NCBI GenBank assembly: GCA_026398835.1
Contig: JAPLSD010000671.1
Span: 1 to 13,923 of the forward strand
Direction of reading: 5' to 3'
Origin: Pseudomonas sp.
GTDB lineage: Bacteria > Pseudomonadota > Gammaproteobacteria > Pseudomonadales > Pseudomonadaceae
Length of the DNA: 13,923 nucleotides
In this document: positions 7,710 to 13,923 of the stretch, piece after piece
Layout: every line of letters begins with the position of its first letter
How positions within the stretch are numbered: the first letter of the stretch is position 1
Notes under the pieces: generated by a model
Told to the model about the DNA's origin: nothing
The model's input: the letters and a program-made list of their open reading frames with translations, nothing else
Database searches by the model: none
Made by a program: the position numbers and the translations under genes

Positions 7710-7808
7710 TTAAACTCGAATCATCTCCCGCACCCTGGCGGTCAGCAGGTCAAAGCTCAAAGGCTTGGTGATCATGTGCATGCGGGGATCGAGGAAGCCG
7801 CCGCGTGA
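7710..7808 (-). pseudogene. C-terminal fragment of a receiver domain (truncated REC gene)
   Basis: Reading the minus strand, about 32 codons end at TAA 7710-7712 and encode GGFLDPRMHMITKPLSF followed by DLLTARVREMIRV. This is the last strand, the conserved Lys-Pro (TKPLSF) and the final helix of a receiver domain, as seen at the C-terminus of response regulators or hybrid kinases. Upstream, toward higher coordinates, homology stops at about 7808. An in-frame TAA follows within seven codons (7827-7829), in AT-rich sequence with no start. The phosphoacceptor half and anything before it are gone. It differs clearly from both intact receiver genes in the window, so it is not a partial duplicate of either. 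The size of the original gene is unknown. Confidence 0.75.
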
Positions 7809-7810
7809 TC

Positions 7811-7824
7811 CTTTAACGTTAAAG
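7811..7824. repeat. 14-bp perfect palindrome at the truncation junction
   Basis: CTTTAACGTTAAAG reads identically on both strands and has no spacer. It sits within a few bases of the point where receiver homology ends and AT-rich sequence begins. It may be an operator or a recombination or insertion scar. No matching copy was seen at the far side of the ABC transporter block. Confidence 0.5.
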
Positions 7825-8301
7825 AGTTATGTGAAATTTATAATACTGCAATATTTTGATACGTATAATCTGCCCCCTGAAGAAGTTATTCATTGGCGCC
7901 TGGCTCGGTAGCGACTGCAACACCCAAGCCAATGGCTTGATGACGTTACCTAAGGCGCCATTTCGCTTTTCCAGCCCGAATACCAATATCAACCCCGCCA
8001 AAGGAGACTCCAGCCGTGGATCCTGCCCATTCTCGATGGGCCCCGTATTGGGATGCGAAACGGGATGTAACCTGGTGCGCGGCATTATTCAGCAGTCTGT
8101 ATCACTGAGTAACCCGACAGCGCCCCTGCATCTGCCCTGTAGCGTTCATTTGCGTGGCCTCCCTCCGTCGTTTTGTTACCACGCAACTAGACTGCGCTGT
8201 GCATAGACTGCTTCTACTGCGCAGTTTCGTGCGTTTGTACTCTAGAACGTGTTGACCTGTAGTCACGAACCGCACTCAGAACGCTGCTGGAATCGCTGAA
8301 C
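7825..8301. other. Non-coding stretch upstream of the ABC transporter operon
   Basis: These 477 bases hold no gene I can support. The first 45 are very AT-rich and contain two perfect TATAAT hexamers (7839-7844 and 7864-7869), but neither has a convincing -35 box at the right distance. Two open frames cross the area (7856-8206 plus from TTG, and 7819-8085 minus from ATG). Neither has a ribosome site or recognisable domains. The segment just before the transporter carries TTGACC at 8252-8257 without a good -10. The 5' leader of the transporter operon must lie here. Confidence 0.5.
7894..7960. repeat. Nested inverted repeats (possible structured element)
   Basis: Outer arms TGGCGCC (7894-7900) and GGCGCCA (7954-7960) enclose an inner inverted repeat, CAAGCC-AAT-GGCTTG (7925-7939). 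Together they could fold into a stem with an internal hairpin in DNA or RNA. No riboswitch or known attachment site was recognised. The GGCGCC core is itself palindromic, which weakens the case for one long-range stem. Confidence 0.35.
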
Positions 8302-10044
8302 ATGAATAAAGTATTCCGTCATTACATCCCGGCAACGGCAAAGCGGCTGCTGCCCAATCGCTGGGACCTGGTGGCCCTGCCGCTGGTTATCGGTTTTTTG
8401 CTGTTTTTCTCGATCGGCGCGCGTGAGACATGGGCGCCGATTTCAACCTTGCAGAGCCAGGTTATTTCGCTGGATCCGGCCAACCTGCCCGAATATGCGG
8501 TACGCACTACATTGCGCATGCTCGCGGCGATGGTTGCGTCCCTGATATTCACCCTGGTTTACGGCACGTTGGCTGCCAAAAGTCGGCGGGCAGAGAAATT
8601 GCTGGTGCCGGTTCTGGATATCCTGCAATCGGTGCCCGTTCTGGGCTACATCTCGTTTACCGTGACGTTTTTTCTGTTGTTGTTTCCAGGGCGTGTACTG
8701 GGCGCAGAATGCGCCGCCATTTTTGCCATATTCACAAGCCAAGCCTGGAACATGACGTTCAGCTTCTATCAGTCACTGCGCATGCTGCCCCGTGACCTGG
8801 AAGAGGTGTCCAGCAACCTGCAGCTTTCCGGCTGGCAGAAATTCTGGAAGCTGGACGTTCCGTTCGCCATACCGGGGTTGGTCTGGAACATGATGATGAG
8901 CATGTCCGGGGGCTGGTTCTTTGTGGTTGCCTCTGAAGCCATCACTGTGGGTGACAAGACCATCACGCTTCCAGGCGTGGGCTCCTATCTGGCGACCGCC
9001 ATTGAGCAGCGCGACCTGCATGCTGTGGGCTACGTCATTCTGGCGATGATCGCGGTGATCCTGATCTATGACCAGTTCCTGTTCCGGCCGCTGGTGGCAT
9101 GGGCGGATAAGTTCCGCATGGAAGACACCACCTCCCAGGCCGGCGCGCCTGAGTCCTGGGTGCTGAAGCTGATCCAGCGGACCCGGGTCATTCAGCGTCT
9201 GCTACGACCTTTTGCCCGCGCCATTACCCGCATCGGCCACATGCGCCTGAGCTGGCCACGAGCCCAAGCCGTAGCGATGAATACGAGTCCTGCAACCTCA
9301 CGAATCATTGACTGGGTCTGGGGCGGGCTGATTGCGGCACTCACCCTCTACGCGCTGTACCACATAGCGCTCTACGTCAGCAGCGAAGTGACATTTGCAG
9401 AGATCTGGCATGTGCTCGGTCTGGGTTTGATCACACTGTTGCGGGTGGTTCTGCTGATTGCTGTCGCGTCGCTCATTTGGGTACCACTTGGCGTACTGAT
9501 TGGTCTGCGTCCGCACCTCGCGGAAAAGATCCAGCCTTTGGCCCAGTTCCTTGCGGCGTTTCCGGCAAACCTGTTGTTTCCAGTGTTTGTCATCGTGATC
9601 CTGCGCTACCAGTTGAACCCGGATATCTGGCTGAGCCCGCTGATCGTGCTGGGTACTCAGTGGTACATTCTGTTCAACGTGATCGCTGGCGCCAGTGCGT
9701 TTCCGAATGACTTCAGGGAGGCTGCTACCAATTTCCGCATCCGCGGCTGGCAGTGGTGGCGCAAGGTAATGCTTCCCGGCATATTCCCGTATTACGTGAC
9801 CGGGGCGATTACCGCCTCCGGCGGGGCCTGGAATGCCAGTATCGTTTCTGAATTTGTTTCATGGGGACAAGACAAGGTGGTGGCACATGGCTTGGGTGCC
9901 TATATCGCGCAAACCACAGCTGCCGGCGACTTCCCGAAAATCACCCTGGGCGTGGTGGTCATGTCGATGTTTGTCGTGGCCTTCAATCGTTTGGTATGGC
10001 GGCCGATGTACGCCATTGCTGAAAACAAACTCCGTCTGAATTAA
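8302..10044 (+). CDS. ABC transporter permease, two fused NitT/TauT-type membrane domains
   Basis: This 580-residue inner-membrane protein consists of two binding-protein-dependent permease domains in one chain. Half one spans about 22-268, with membrane helices near 22-40, 70-92, 105-130, 133-150 and 240-262. It has an EAA loop at about 167-193 (LEEVSSNLQLSGWQKFWKL then VPFAIPG). Half two spans about 335-575, with an EAA loop at about 472-500 (REAATNFRIRGWQWWRKV then LPGIFPYY). A hydrophilic linker, about 270-330, joins them. The two EAA loops contact the ATPase encoded downstream, so one chain replaces a permease dimer. NitT/TauT relatives import nitrate, sulfonates, bicarbonate or similar small anions, but the substrate here cannot be read and no substrate-binding protein is nearby. 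The start is ATG 8302, with GGAA nine bases upstream. The ATPase gene follows after 14 bases. Confidence 0.9.
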   Translation: MNKVFRHYIPATAKRLLPNRWDLVALPLVIGFLLFFSIGARETWAPISTLQSQVISLDPANLPEYAVRTTLRMLAAMVASLIFTLVYGTLAAKSRRAEKLLVPVLDILQSVPVLGYISFTVTFFLLLFPGRVLGAECAAIFAIFTSQAWNMTFSFYQSLRMLPRDLEEVSSNLQLSGWQKFWKLDVPFAIPGLVWNMMMSMSGGWFFVVASEAITVGDKTITLPGVGSYLATAIEQRDLHAVGYVILAMIAVILIYDQFLFRPLVAWADKFRMEDTTSQAGAPESWVLKLIQRTRVIQRLLRPFARAITRIGHMRLSWPRAQAVAMNTSPATSRIIDWVWGGLIAALTLYALYHIALYVSSEVTFAEIWHVLGLGLITLLRVVLLIAVASLIWVPLGVLIGLRPHLAEKIQPLAQFLAAFPANLLFPVFVIVILRYQLNPDIWLSPLIVLGTQWYILFNVIAGASAFPNDFREAATNFRIRGWQWWRKVMLPGIFPYYVTGAITASGGAWNASIVSEFVSWGQDKVVAHGLGAYIAQTTAAGDFPKITLGVVVMSMFVVAFNRLVWRPMYAIAENKLRLN

Positions 10045-10058
10045 TCCGAGTCGGTCTC

Positions 10059-11381
10059 ATGAATAGCCATACCGAATACACCAGCGCAGCCTCCGAAATC
10101 TACTCGCTCACTAAGGTGAGCAAGGGCTTTGGCAAGGGCAAGGATGAGCGACAAGTGCTTAGCGAGGTTGATCTGACCCTGCACGAAGGCGAGATTGTCG
10201 GCCTGCTGGGCCGCTCCGGATCGGGCAAATCGACGCTGCTGCGCGTCATCGCCGGCCTTATACAGGCCTCCTCTGGCGAGGTCCGATACAACGGCTCATT
10301 GTTGACGGGTCCCGCCGAAGGTGTGGCCATGGTCTTTCAGACCTTTGCACTGTTTCCGTGGCTGACCGTACTCGAAAACGTAGAGGCCGGTCTTCAAGCG
10401 CAGCAGGTAGAGCCAAAAGTAGCGCGTAAGCGCGCGCTGGCCGCAATTGACCTGATCGGCCTCGATGGATTCGAAAACGCCTATCCACGTGAGTTGTCTG
10501 GCGGGATGCGTCAACGGGTGGGTTTCGCCCGAGCCCTGGTGGTCAACCCGACCTTATTATTGATGGACGAGCCTTTCTCTGCCCTGGATGTATTAACAGC
10601 AGAAACACTGAGATCCGATTTGCTGGATTTGTGGAGCGGGGAGCAGCTACCGATCAAATCCATCTTGATCGTGACTCACAATATCGAAGAAGCGGTATTA
10701 ATGTGCGACCGCGTTCTGGTCTTGTCGTCAAATCCCGGGCGGGTTGTGGCGGAAATCAAGGTACCGTTCGCCCACCCACGCAACCGGCTGGATAAGACCT
10801 TTCGCAAAATGGTTGATAACACTTATGCGTTGATGACCAACCGACGCAGTGCTGACGCCAGCACCGGCAAGGCCGAACTGCAGATGGGCAGTCCACTGCC
10901 AGATGTCTCCACCAACCTGATGGCCGGTCTGATCGAAGCGCTGGCGGCCGAGCCCTATCACGGGCATGCCGGCTTGCCGAATGTTTCAGAACGGCTGTTG
11001 CTGGAAGTGGACGATTTGTTCCCGGTGGCAGAGATGCTGGAGCATCTTGGGTTTGCTGAACTCAAGGGCGCCGAGATCACGCTCACAGAGGCTGGCAAGT
11101 TATTCGCCGAGTACGGCACCCAGGAACGTAAAGTCATTTTTGCCGAGCATCTGCTCAAACAGGTGCCATTGGCCGCACGTATCCGGCAGGTGTTGCAGGA
11201 ACGGCGCGGGCACTGGGCGCCACGTGTGCGCTTCGAGCAGGAATTGGAAGATTCACTCAGTGATGACTTTGTGGAGGAAACACTGGAGAGCGTGATCAGT
11301 TGGGGGCGATACGCAGAAATTTTTTCCTATAACGACCACACCGAGACGTTCAGTCTGGAAGATGTCGAAGGCAGCCTATAG
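10059..11381 (+). CDS. ABC transporter ATPase with C-terminal AAA-associated domain
   Basis: This 440-residue protein is longer than the roughly 260 residues of ordinary NitT/TauT ATPases. The nucleotide-binding domain covers about 13-260, with Walker A GRSGSGKST (51-59), Q-loop Q94, signature LSGGMRQR (146-153), Walker B LLLMDEP (166-172), D-loop SALD and switch H207. Residues about 285-420 form an extra domain (ALAAEPYHGHAGLP, then LLLEVDDLFPVAEMLEHLG) that resembles the AAA-associated C-terminal domain seen on a subset of nitrate/sulfonate/bicarbonate-type ATPases. Its helical, winged-helix-like look suggests a regulatory or sensing role, but that is inference. It powers the fused permease encoded just upstream. 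ATG 10059 lacks a strong ribosome site, so translation may be coupled. A hairpin 32 bases after the stop may end the transcript. Confidence 0.92.
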   Translation: MNSHTEYTSAASEIYSLTKVSKGFGKGKDERQVLSEVDLTLHEGEIVGLLGRSGSGKSTLLRVIAGLIQASSGEVRYNGSLLTGPAEGVAMVFQTFALFPWLTVLENVEAGLQAQQVEPKVARKRALAAIDLIGLDGFENAYPRELSGGMRQRVGFARALVVNPTLLLMDEPFSALDVLTAETLRSDLLDLWSGEQLPIKSILIVTHNIEEAVLMCDRVLVLSSNPGRVVAEIKVPFAHPRNRLDKTFRKMVDNTYALMTNRRSADASTGKAELQMGSPLPDVSTNLMAGLIEALAAEPYHGHAGLPNVSERLLLEVDDLFPVAEMLEHLGFAELKGAEITLTEAGKLFAEYGTQERKVIFAEHLLKQVPLAARIRQVLQERRGHWAPRVRFEQELEDSLSDDFVEETLESVISWGRYAEIFSYNDHTETFSLEDVEGSL

Positions 11382-11412
11382 CACCTCCTGCACCACGGGA
11401 TGGCAGTCCAGG

Positions 11413-11436
11413 GCAGGGCACGATGGTGTGCCCTGC
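11413..11436. terminator. Stem-loop between convergent genes (possible terminator)
   Basis: A perfect 9-bp stem, GCAGGGCAC / GTGCCCTGC, closes a six-base loop (GATGGT) 32 bases after the ATPase stop. It lies between convergent transcription units, as expected for a terminator. It lacks a T-run on either side, so it is not a classical intrinsic terminator. It may work weakly, with Rho, or protect the 3' end. Confidence 0.4.
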
Positions 11437-11555
11437 TGACCGACAAGGTCCAATTGGAGAAAGCAGTTGTTTCACGGCTTGCGGGTGGCCGATCAGGGCG
11501 CACCAGGTTTGGTGGTATTTCCCCCACAATTGATTCATTGATCAAGACCAACAAC

Positions 11556-12611
11556 CTACAACCCCTGCTGCAACGCCGGATCATCCGGGTTCTGTTGCTC
11601 CAGCTGTGCGAGCAGGATTTGCACGTTTTGCAGTTGTCCGGTTTCTTTCCAGTAGTTGATCAGCAGCACCCGCGCCTTGCGATTGGCCGGCTGGCGTTGA
11701 ACGATCTCTTCGAGCTGCTTTTGTGCGGCCTGGAGTTCTTCTTGACTGTGCAGTGTGGTGGCCAGGTCGTAGCGGTAATCGGTGTTGTCCGGCTCAAGCT
11801 CTACGGCTTTGGACAGGCCCAGCAACGCGAACTCGCTTTGCCCGTGGTGCAACAGCCAGATGCCCAAGGCATGTTGCAGGTAAGCCGAGCCGGATTGGTC
11901 CTGCAGCTGTTTGGCGAGCAACTGCCGGGCTGCGTCACTCTGACCTTGTTTGTCCAACACGTCGACTTGCATCACCACGGCGCGCAGATTGCCAGGTTCC
12001 AGGCGCAACACCTGTTCAAGTGCCTGTTGCGTCTCTTTCAATTGGGCATTGTGCAGGTGCAGGCGGGCCAGTTGGTACTGCGCCTCGACGTTTTCAGGCT
12101 GGGCTTTGAGGACTGACTCATATTCATCGAGCACCTGCTCCAGAGGGCCGAAATACAATCCCAGATCGTCCGGCGAAAGTCCCAGCAGTGCTGTCGCCGT
12201 GGCGAATCGTACGCGTTGCTCACTGTCGTCGAGCAACGGGCCGAGCAACAGGCTTCTTTGCCCGCTGGGCACCAGTCCGAGAATGCTTTGAATCGCCGCC
12301 TGACGAACCACCACCGAGGGGCTTTGCAGATCGGCGCCGGCCAGTTTCAACGCGTGTGGGCTAGGGTAGTTGGGCAATTCGGCATGCAGTTTGACTCGCT
12401 GATCGTCCGAGAGATCCGGGCGGGCCAATTGCTGATAGAGCACCCGTGCAGCTCCCGGCAGGCCGTTTCGTGCCTGTTCCAGTGCTTTGCTGTAACCGTG
12501 CTGCACCGCAGGCGGAACCACGGGCGCAGTGCTGCGCAGAGAAATCCAGGCGATGCCGAAGGCAAACACGATAAGCAGACTGATGAGCAGATGGCGGCGG
12601 GGCTTGGACAT
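11556..12611 (-). CDS. Membrane-anchored HEAT/TPR repeat protein
   Basis: This 351-residue protein begins with a short basic stretch (MSKPRR) and one hydrophobic helix at about 7-24, a signal anchor that places the rest in the periplasm. Residues about 95-148 look like HEAT-type helical repeats (SPSVVVRQAAIQSILGL and DDSEQRVRFATATALLGL). From about 160 to 345 there are around five TPR units with the usual small residues and closing Pro (for example LRLEPGN and ELEPDN). The HEAT-then-TPR order resembles the C-terminal half of TPR-containing multihaem cytochromes c, but no CXXCH haem motif is present. It is probably a scaffold, and its partner is unknown. It lies 75 bases downstream of the bestrophin gene on the same strand and may share its transcript. 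ATG 12611 has only a weak ribosome site. Confidence 0.85.
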   Translation of the reverse strand: MSKPRRHLLISLLIVFAFGIAWISLRSTAPVVPPAVQHGYSKALEQARNGLPGAARVLYQQLARPDLSDDQRVKLHAELPNYPSPHALKLAGADLQSPSVVVRQAAIQSILGLVPSGQRSLLLGPLLDDSEQRVRFATATALLGLSPDDLGLYFGPLEQVLDEYESVLKAQPENVEAQYQLARLHLHNAQLKETQQALEQVLRLEPGNLRAVVMQVDVLDKQGQSDAARQLLAKQLQDQSGSAYLQHALGIWLLHHGQSEFALLGLSKAVELEPDNTDYRYDLATTLHSQEELQAAQKQLEEIVQRQPANRKARVLLINYWKETGQLQNVQILLAQLEQQNPDDPALQQGL

Positions 12612-12686
12612 GCAGGAATCCGGGGCTGACAGGCTTTTGCAGAGGCGTCAGCTTCGGTCAGGAGGGGCCGCGAGTCAAACCCTGAG

Positions 12687-13586
12687 TCAGGTCAATACGT
12701 ACTCGATCGGTTCCAGCATCGGCGGCAAGTCGGTTTGCCCCAGGGCCGCCAGCACTTCGCGCTCAATGGTGCGCACAATCGCATTACACGGCAGATCGTT
12801 CTCATCAAAGCCGAACGGATCCTCGAGGTCGTCGCTGATTTCGTCGAGGCCGAAAAAGGTGTAGCTGACAATTGCGGTGAAGATCGGTGCCAACCACCCC
12901 AGCGGTTGCGCCAAAGCGAAGGGCAGCAGGATGCAGAACAGATAAATCGTGCGGTGCAGCAGTAAGGTGTAAGGGAAGGGCAACGGCGTGCTTTTGATGC
13001 GCTCGCAGCTGGCCTGAACCTGGCTCAAGCTGACCAGCCGGGTTTCCAGTTGGGTATAGCGCCATTCACTGATCTGACCGTGTTCAGCAAGTTGCGAGCA
13101 GCGCGCGCCTATCCGTTGCAGGAGGCTATCAGTGATGTTCGGATGATTGGCCTCAACGACGTCGCGCACCCACGGCTTGATCGCCGCCGCCTCATCTTCG
13201 AATCGTAATCGTGCAATCAGGCCATGAGCGAAACCACAGAGCTCGCGCAACAGACGTTCGCGCTCTTCAACGTCTTTGAGCACTTGGGTTTCGCGAGTCA
13301 GCGAGCGCACCTCGATGATCAGCTGACCCAGCTGCTTGCGACCTTCCCACCAACGGTCATAGCAGGCGTTGTTGCGAAAGCTCATGAAAATCGACAGCGA
13401 CAGCCCAAGCAAGGTGAACGGCGTGGCATTGACCTTGGAGAACCAGGCGGGATGCCAGGTTTCCACCAGCACAATCACCGAGGCCAACAAGGTGACCAGC
13501 AGGCTGCGCAAGGCGATGCGCCGGGCAATCGAGCCTTTGAGGGAAAACAGGATGCCGATCACGTTCGGCTTGGGGCGGACAATCAT
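12687..13586 (-). CDS. Bestrophin-family anion channel (YneE-type)
   Basis: This inner-membrane channel has 299 residues, about the length I recall for E. coli YneE (about 304). The frame is open to TTG 13715, but the family starts at MIVRP, which is ATG 13586 here, so the extra 43 residues are left out. Visible family motifs are SIFMSFRNNACYDRWWEGRK (65-84), CERIKSTPLPFPY (194-206), LHRTIYLFCILLPFAL (210-225), and the acidic segment LDEISDDLEDPFG (247-259) followed by DENDLP. Hydrophobic helices lie at about 25-45, 55-72, 205-225 and 230-246. Bacterial bestrophins form pentameric channels for chloride or other ions. The selectivity of this one cannot be told from sequence. It is divergent from the FUSC gene at 13792. 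Confidence 0.92.
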   Translation of the reverse strand: MIVRPKPNVIGILFSLKGSIARRIALRSLLVTLLASVIVLVETWHPAWFSKVNATPFTLLGLSLSIFMSFRNNACYDRWWEGRKQLGQLIIEVRSLTRETQVLKDVEERERLLRELCGFAHGLIARLRFEDEAAAIKPWVRDVVEANHPNITDSLLQRIGARCSQLAEHGQISEWRYTQLETRLVSLSQVQASCERIKSTPLPFPYTLLLHRTIYLFCILLPFALAQPLGWLAPIFTAIVSYTFFGLDEISDDLEDPFGFDENDLPCNAIVRTIEREVLAALGQTDLPPMLEPIEYVLT

Positions 13587-13691
13587 CGTCGAGTCTTTAT
13601 GGTAGAGGCGCTTTCGCAGCGGGTTCAGATTAAGAGCGCAGGGGGGGACTGTCCAATCGCTATGGCTGACAGGGTGATCGAGGGTATCTAT

Positions 13692-13739
13692 CGTAGGCGC
13701 CTGACCCATCGACAAGTTTGCCTACGCTTGTGTCGACAC
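13692..13739. promoter_or_regulatory. Inverted repeats in the bestrophin/FUSC divergent region
   Basis: In the 205-base divergent intergenic region, CGTAGGC (13692-13698) pairs with GCCTACG (13720-13726). Just beyond lies a perfect 10-bp palindrome, GTGTCGACAC (13730-13739). CTACGCTTG occurs twice (13722-13730 and 13769-13777). CTACGCTT differs by one base from the CTACACTT that favours RpoS-type promoters, and the first copy would be about 65 bases before the FUSC start. This may be an operator/promoter region, but no known regulator site was recognised. Confidence 0.3.
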
Positions 13740-13791
13740 TGAAACCTGTCGAGGCGCCGAAGCAGTGACTACGCTTGCTGGAGATGACTCG

Positions 13792-13923
13792 ATGAGTGTT
13801 CCCATGCAACCGCTACTTCAGTACTTCAAGGCGATACTCAACCCCGGGCGAGGGGTGCTGTTGTTCGCCTTGAGAACCATCGCGGCCGGGCTATTGACGC
13901 TGTATCTGGCCTTCTTGTTCGAC
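13792..13923 (+). CDS. FUSC-family inner-membrane protein (N-terminal part, runs off right edge)
   Basis: The first 44 codons of a gene begin at ATG 13792, with a good GGAG site eight bases upstream. The product starts MSVPMQPLLQYFKAILNPGR, then GVLLFALRTIAAGLLTLYLAFLFD, a membrane helix at about 21-43. The order of a short cytoplasmic lead, then ALRTIAAGLLTLYLAF, matches the start of FUSC proteins (aromatic-acid exporter AaeB/YccS relatives), in which this first helix is followed by more membrane segments. Only the beginning is visible, so the family call is moderate and the substrate is unknown. AaeB-type genes often sit with a small membrane protein and a membrane-fusion protein, which would lie to the right. 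Confidence 0.65.
   Translation, partial: MSVPMQPLLQYFKAILNPGRGVLLFALRTIAAGLLTLYLAFLFD

Noticed and set aside
7819..8085. 88-codon minus-strand frame in the gap before the ABC transporter
   Set aside because: ATG at 8085 has no ribosome site, and the last third runs through AT-rich junction sequence. The stretch VIKPLAWVLQ felt vaguely familiar but I cannot tie it to a family.
7856..8206. 116-codon plus-strand frame in the same gap
   Set aside because: It starts at TTG without a ribosome site, is rich in Cys, Pro and Ser, and shows no domain or membrane pattern.
13587..13715. 43-residue N-terminal extension of the bestrophin gene from TTG 13715
   Set aside because: Family members begin at MIVRP, matching ATG 13586, and the extension has no family resemblance.
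1..13923. CRISPR array, tRNA, rRNA, insertion sequence or prophage genes
   Set aside because: No regularly spaced repeats, tRNA-like cloverleaf, rRNA sequence, transposase or integrase was recognised on either strand.

Overview
The window looks like a chromosomal segment of a fluorescent-group Pseudomonas. It is GC-rich with Pseudomonas-like codon use. It carries a CHASE3/GAF hybrid kinase in one operon with a small CheR and a receiver-kinase, and YneE-type bestrophin and FUSC genes. The genus is inferred from gene content and style, not from a marker gene.

Layout. Positions 1-897 (minus) hold the N-terminal 299 residues of a cytoplasmic glycosyltransferase that runs off the left edge. Positions 1054-1425 (minus) encode a stand-alone receiver protein, divergent from a large plus-strand signalling operon. 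That operon reads: hybrid histidine kinase with three receiver domains (1621-5112), CheR-type methyltransferase (5113-5928), a 37-codon in-frame remnant of cheB (5925-6038), REC-HisKA-HATPase kinase (6032-7213) and a second stand-alone receiver (7293-7670). The genes abut or overlap, so they are almost certainly co-transcribed. The cheB remnant keeps its own start and stop, each overlapping a neighbouring gene, but has lost the entire methylesterase core. The module should therefore methylate without its dedicated demethylase.

Positions 7710-7808 (minus) hold only the C-terminal end of another receiver domain, cut off at an AT-rich junction marked by a 14-bp perfect palindrome. About 490 bases without a convincing gene follow. 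A two-gene ABC transporter operon comes next (8302-11381): a double permease fused in one chain and a NitT/TauT-type ATPase with an extra C-terminal AAA-associated domain. No substrate-binding protein is present. This block, together with the broken receiver gene at its left side, looks like an insertion or replacement.

Positions 11556-13586 (minus) hold a bestrophin-family channel followed by a membrane-anchored HEAT/TPR protein. A FUSC-family inner-membrane protein starts at 13792 (plus) and runs off the right edge. The intergenic region between bestrophin and FUSC has several inverted and direct repeats.

The most interesting observation is the scar-like internal deletion of cheB inside an otherwise intact CheR/hybrid-kinase operon. 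The second is the truncated receiver gene at the edge of the ABC transporter block.
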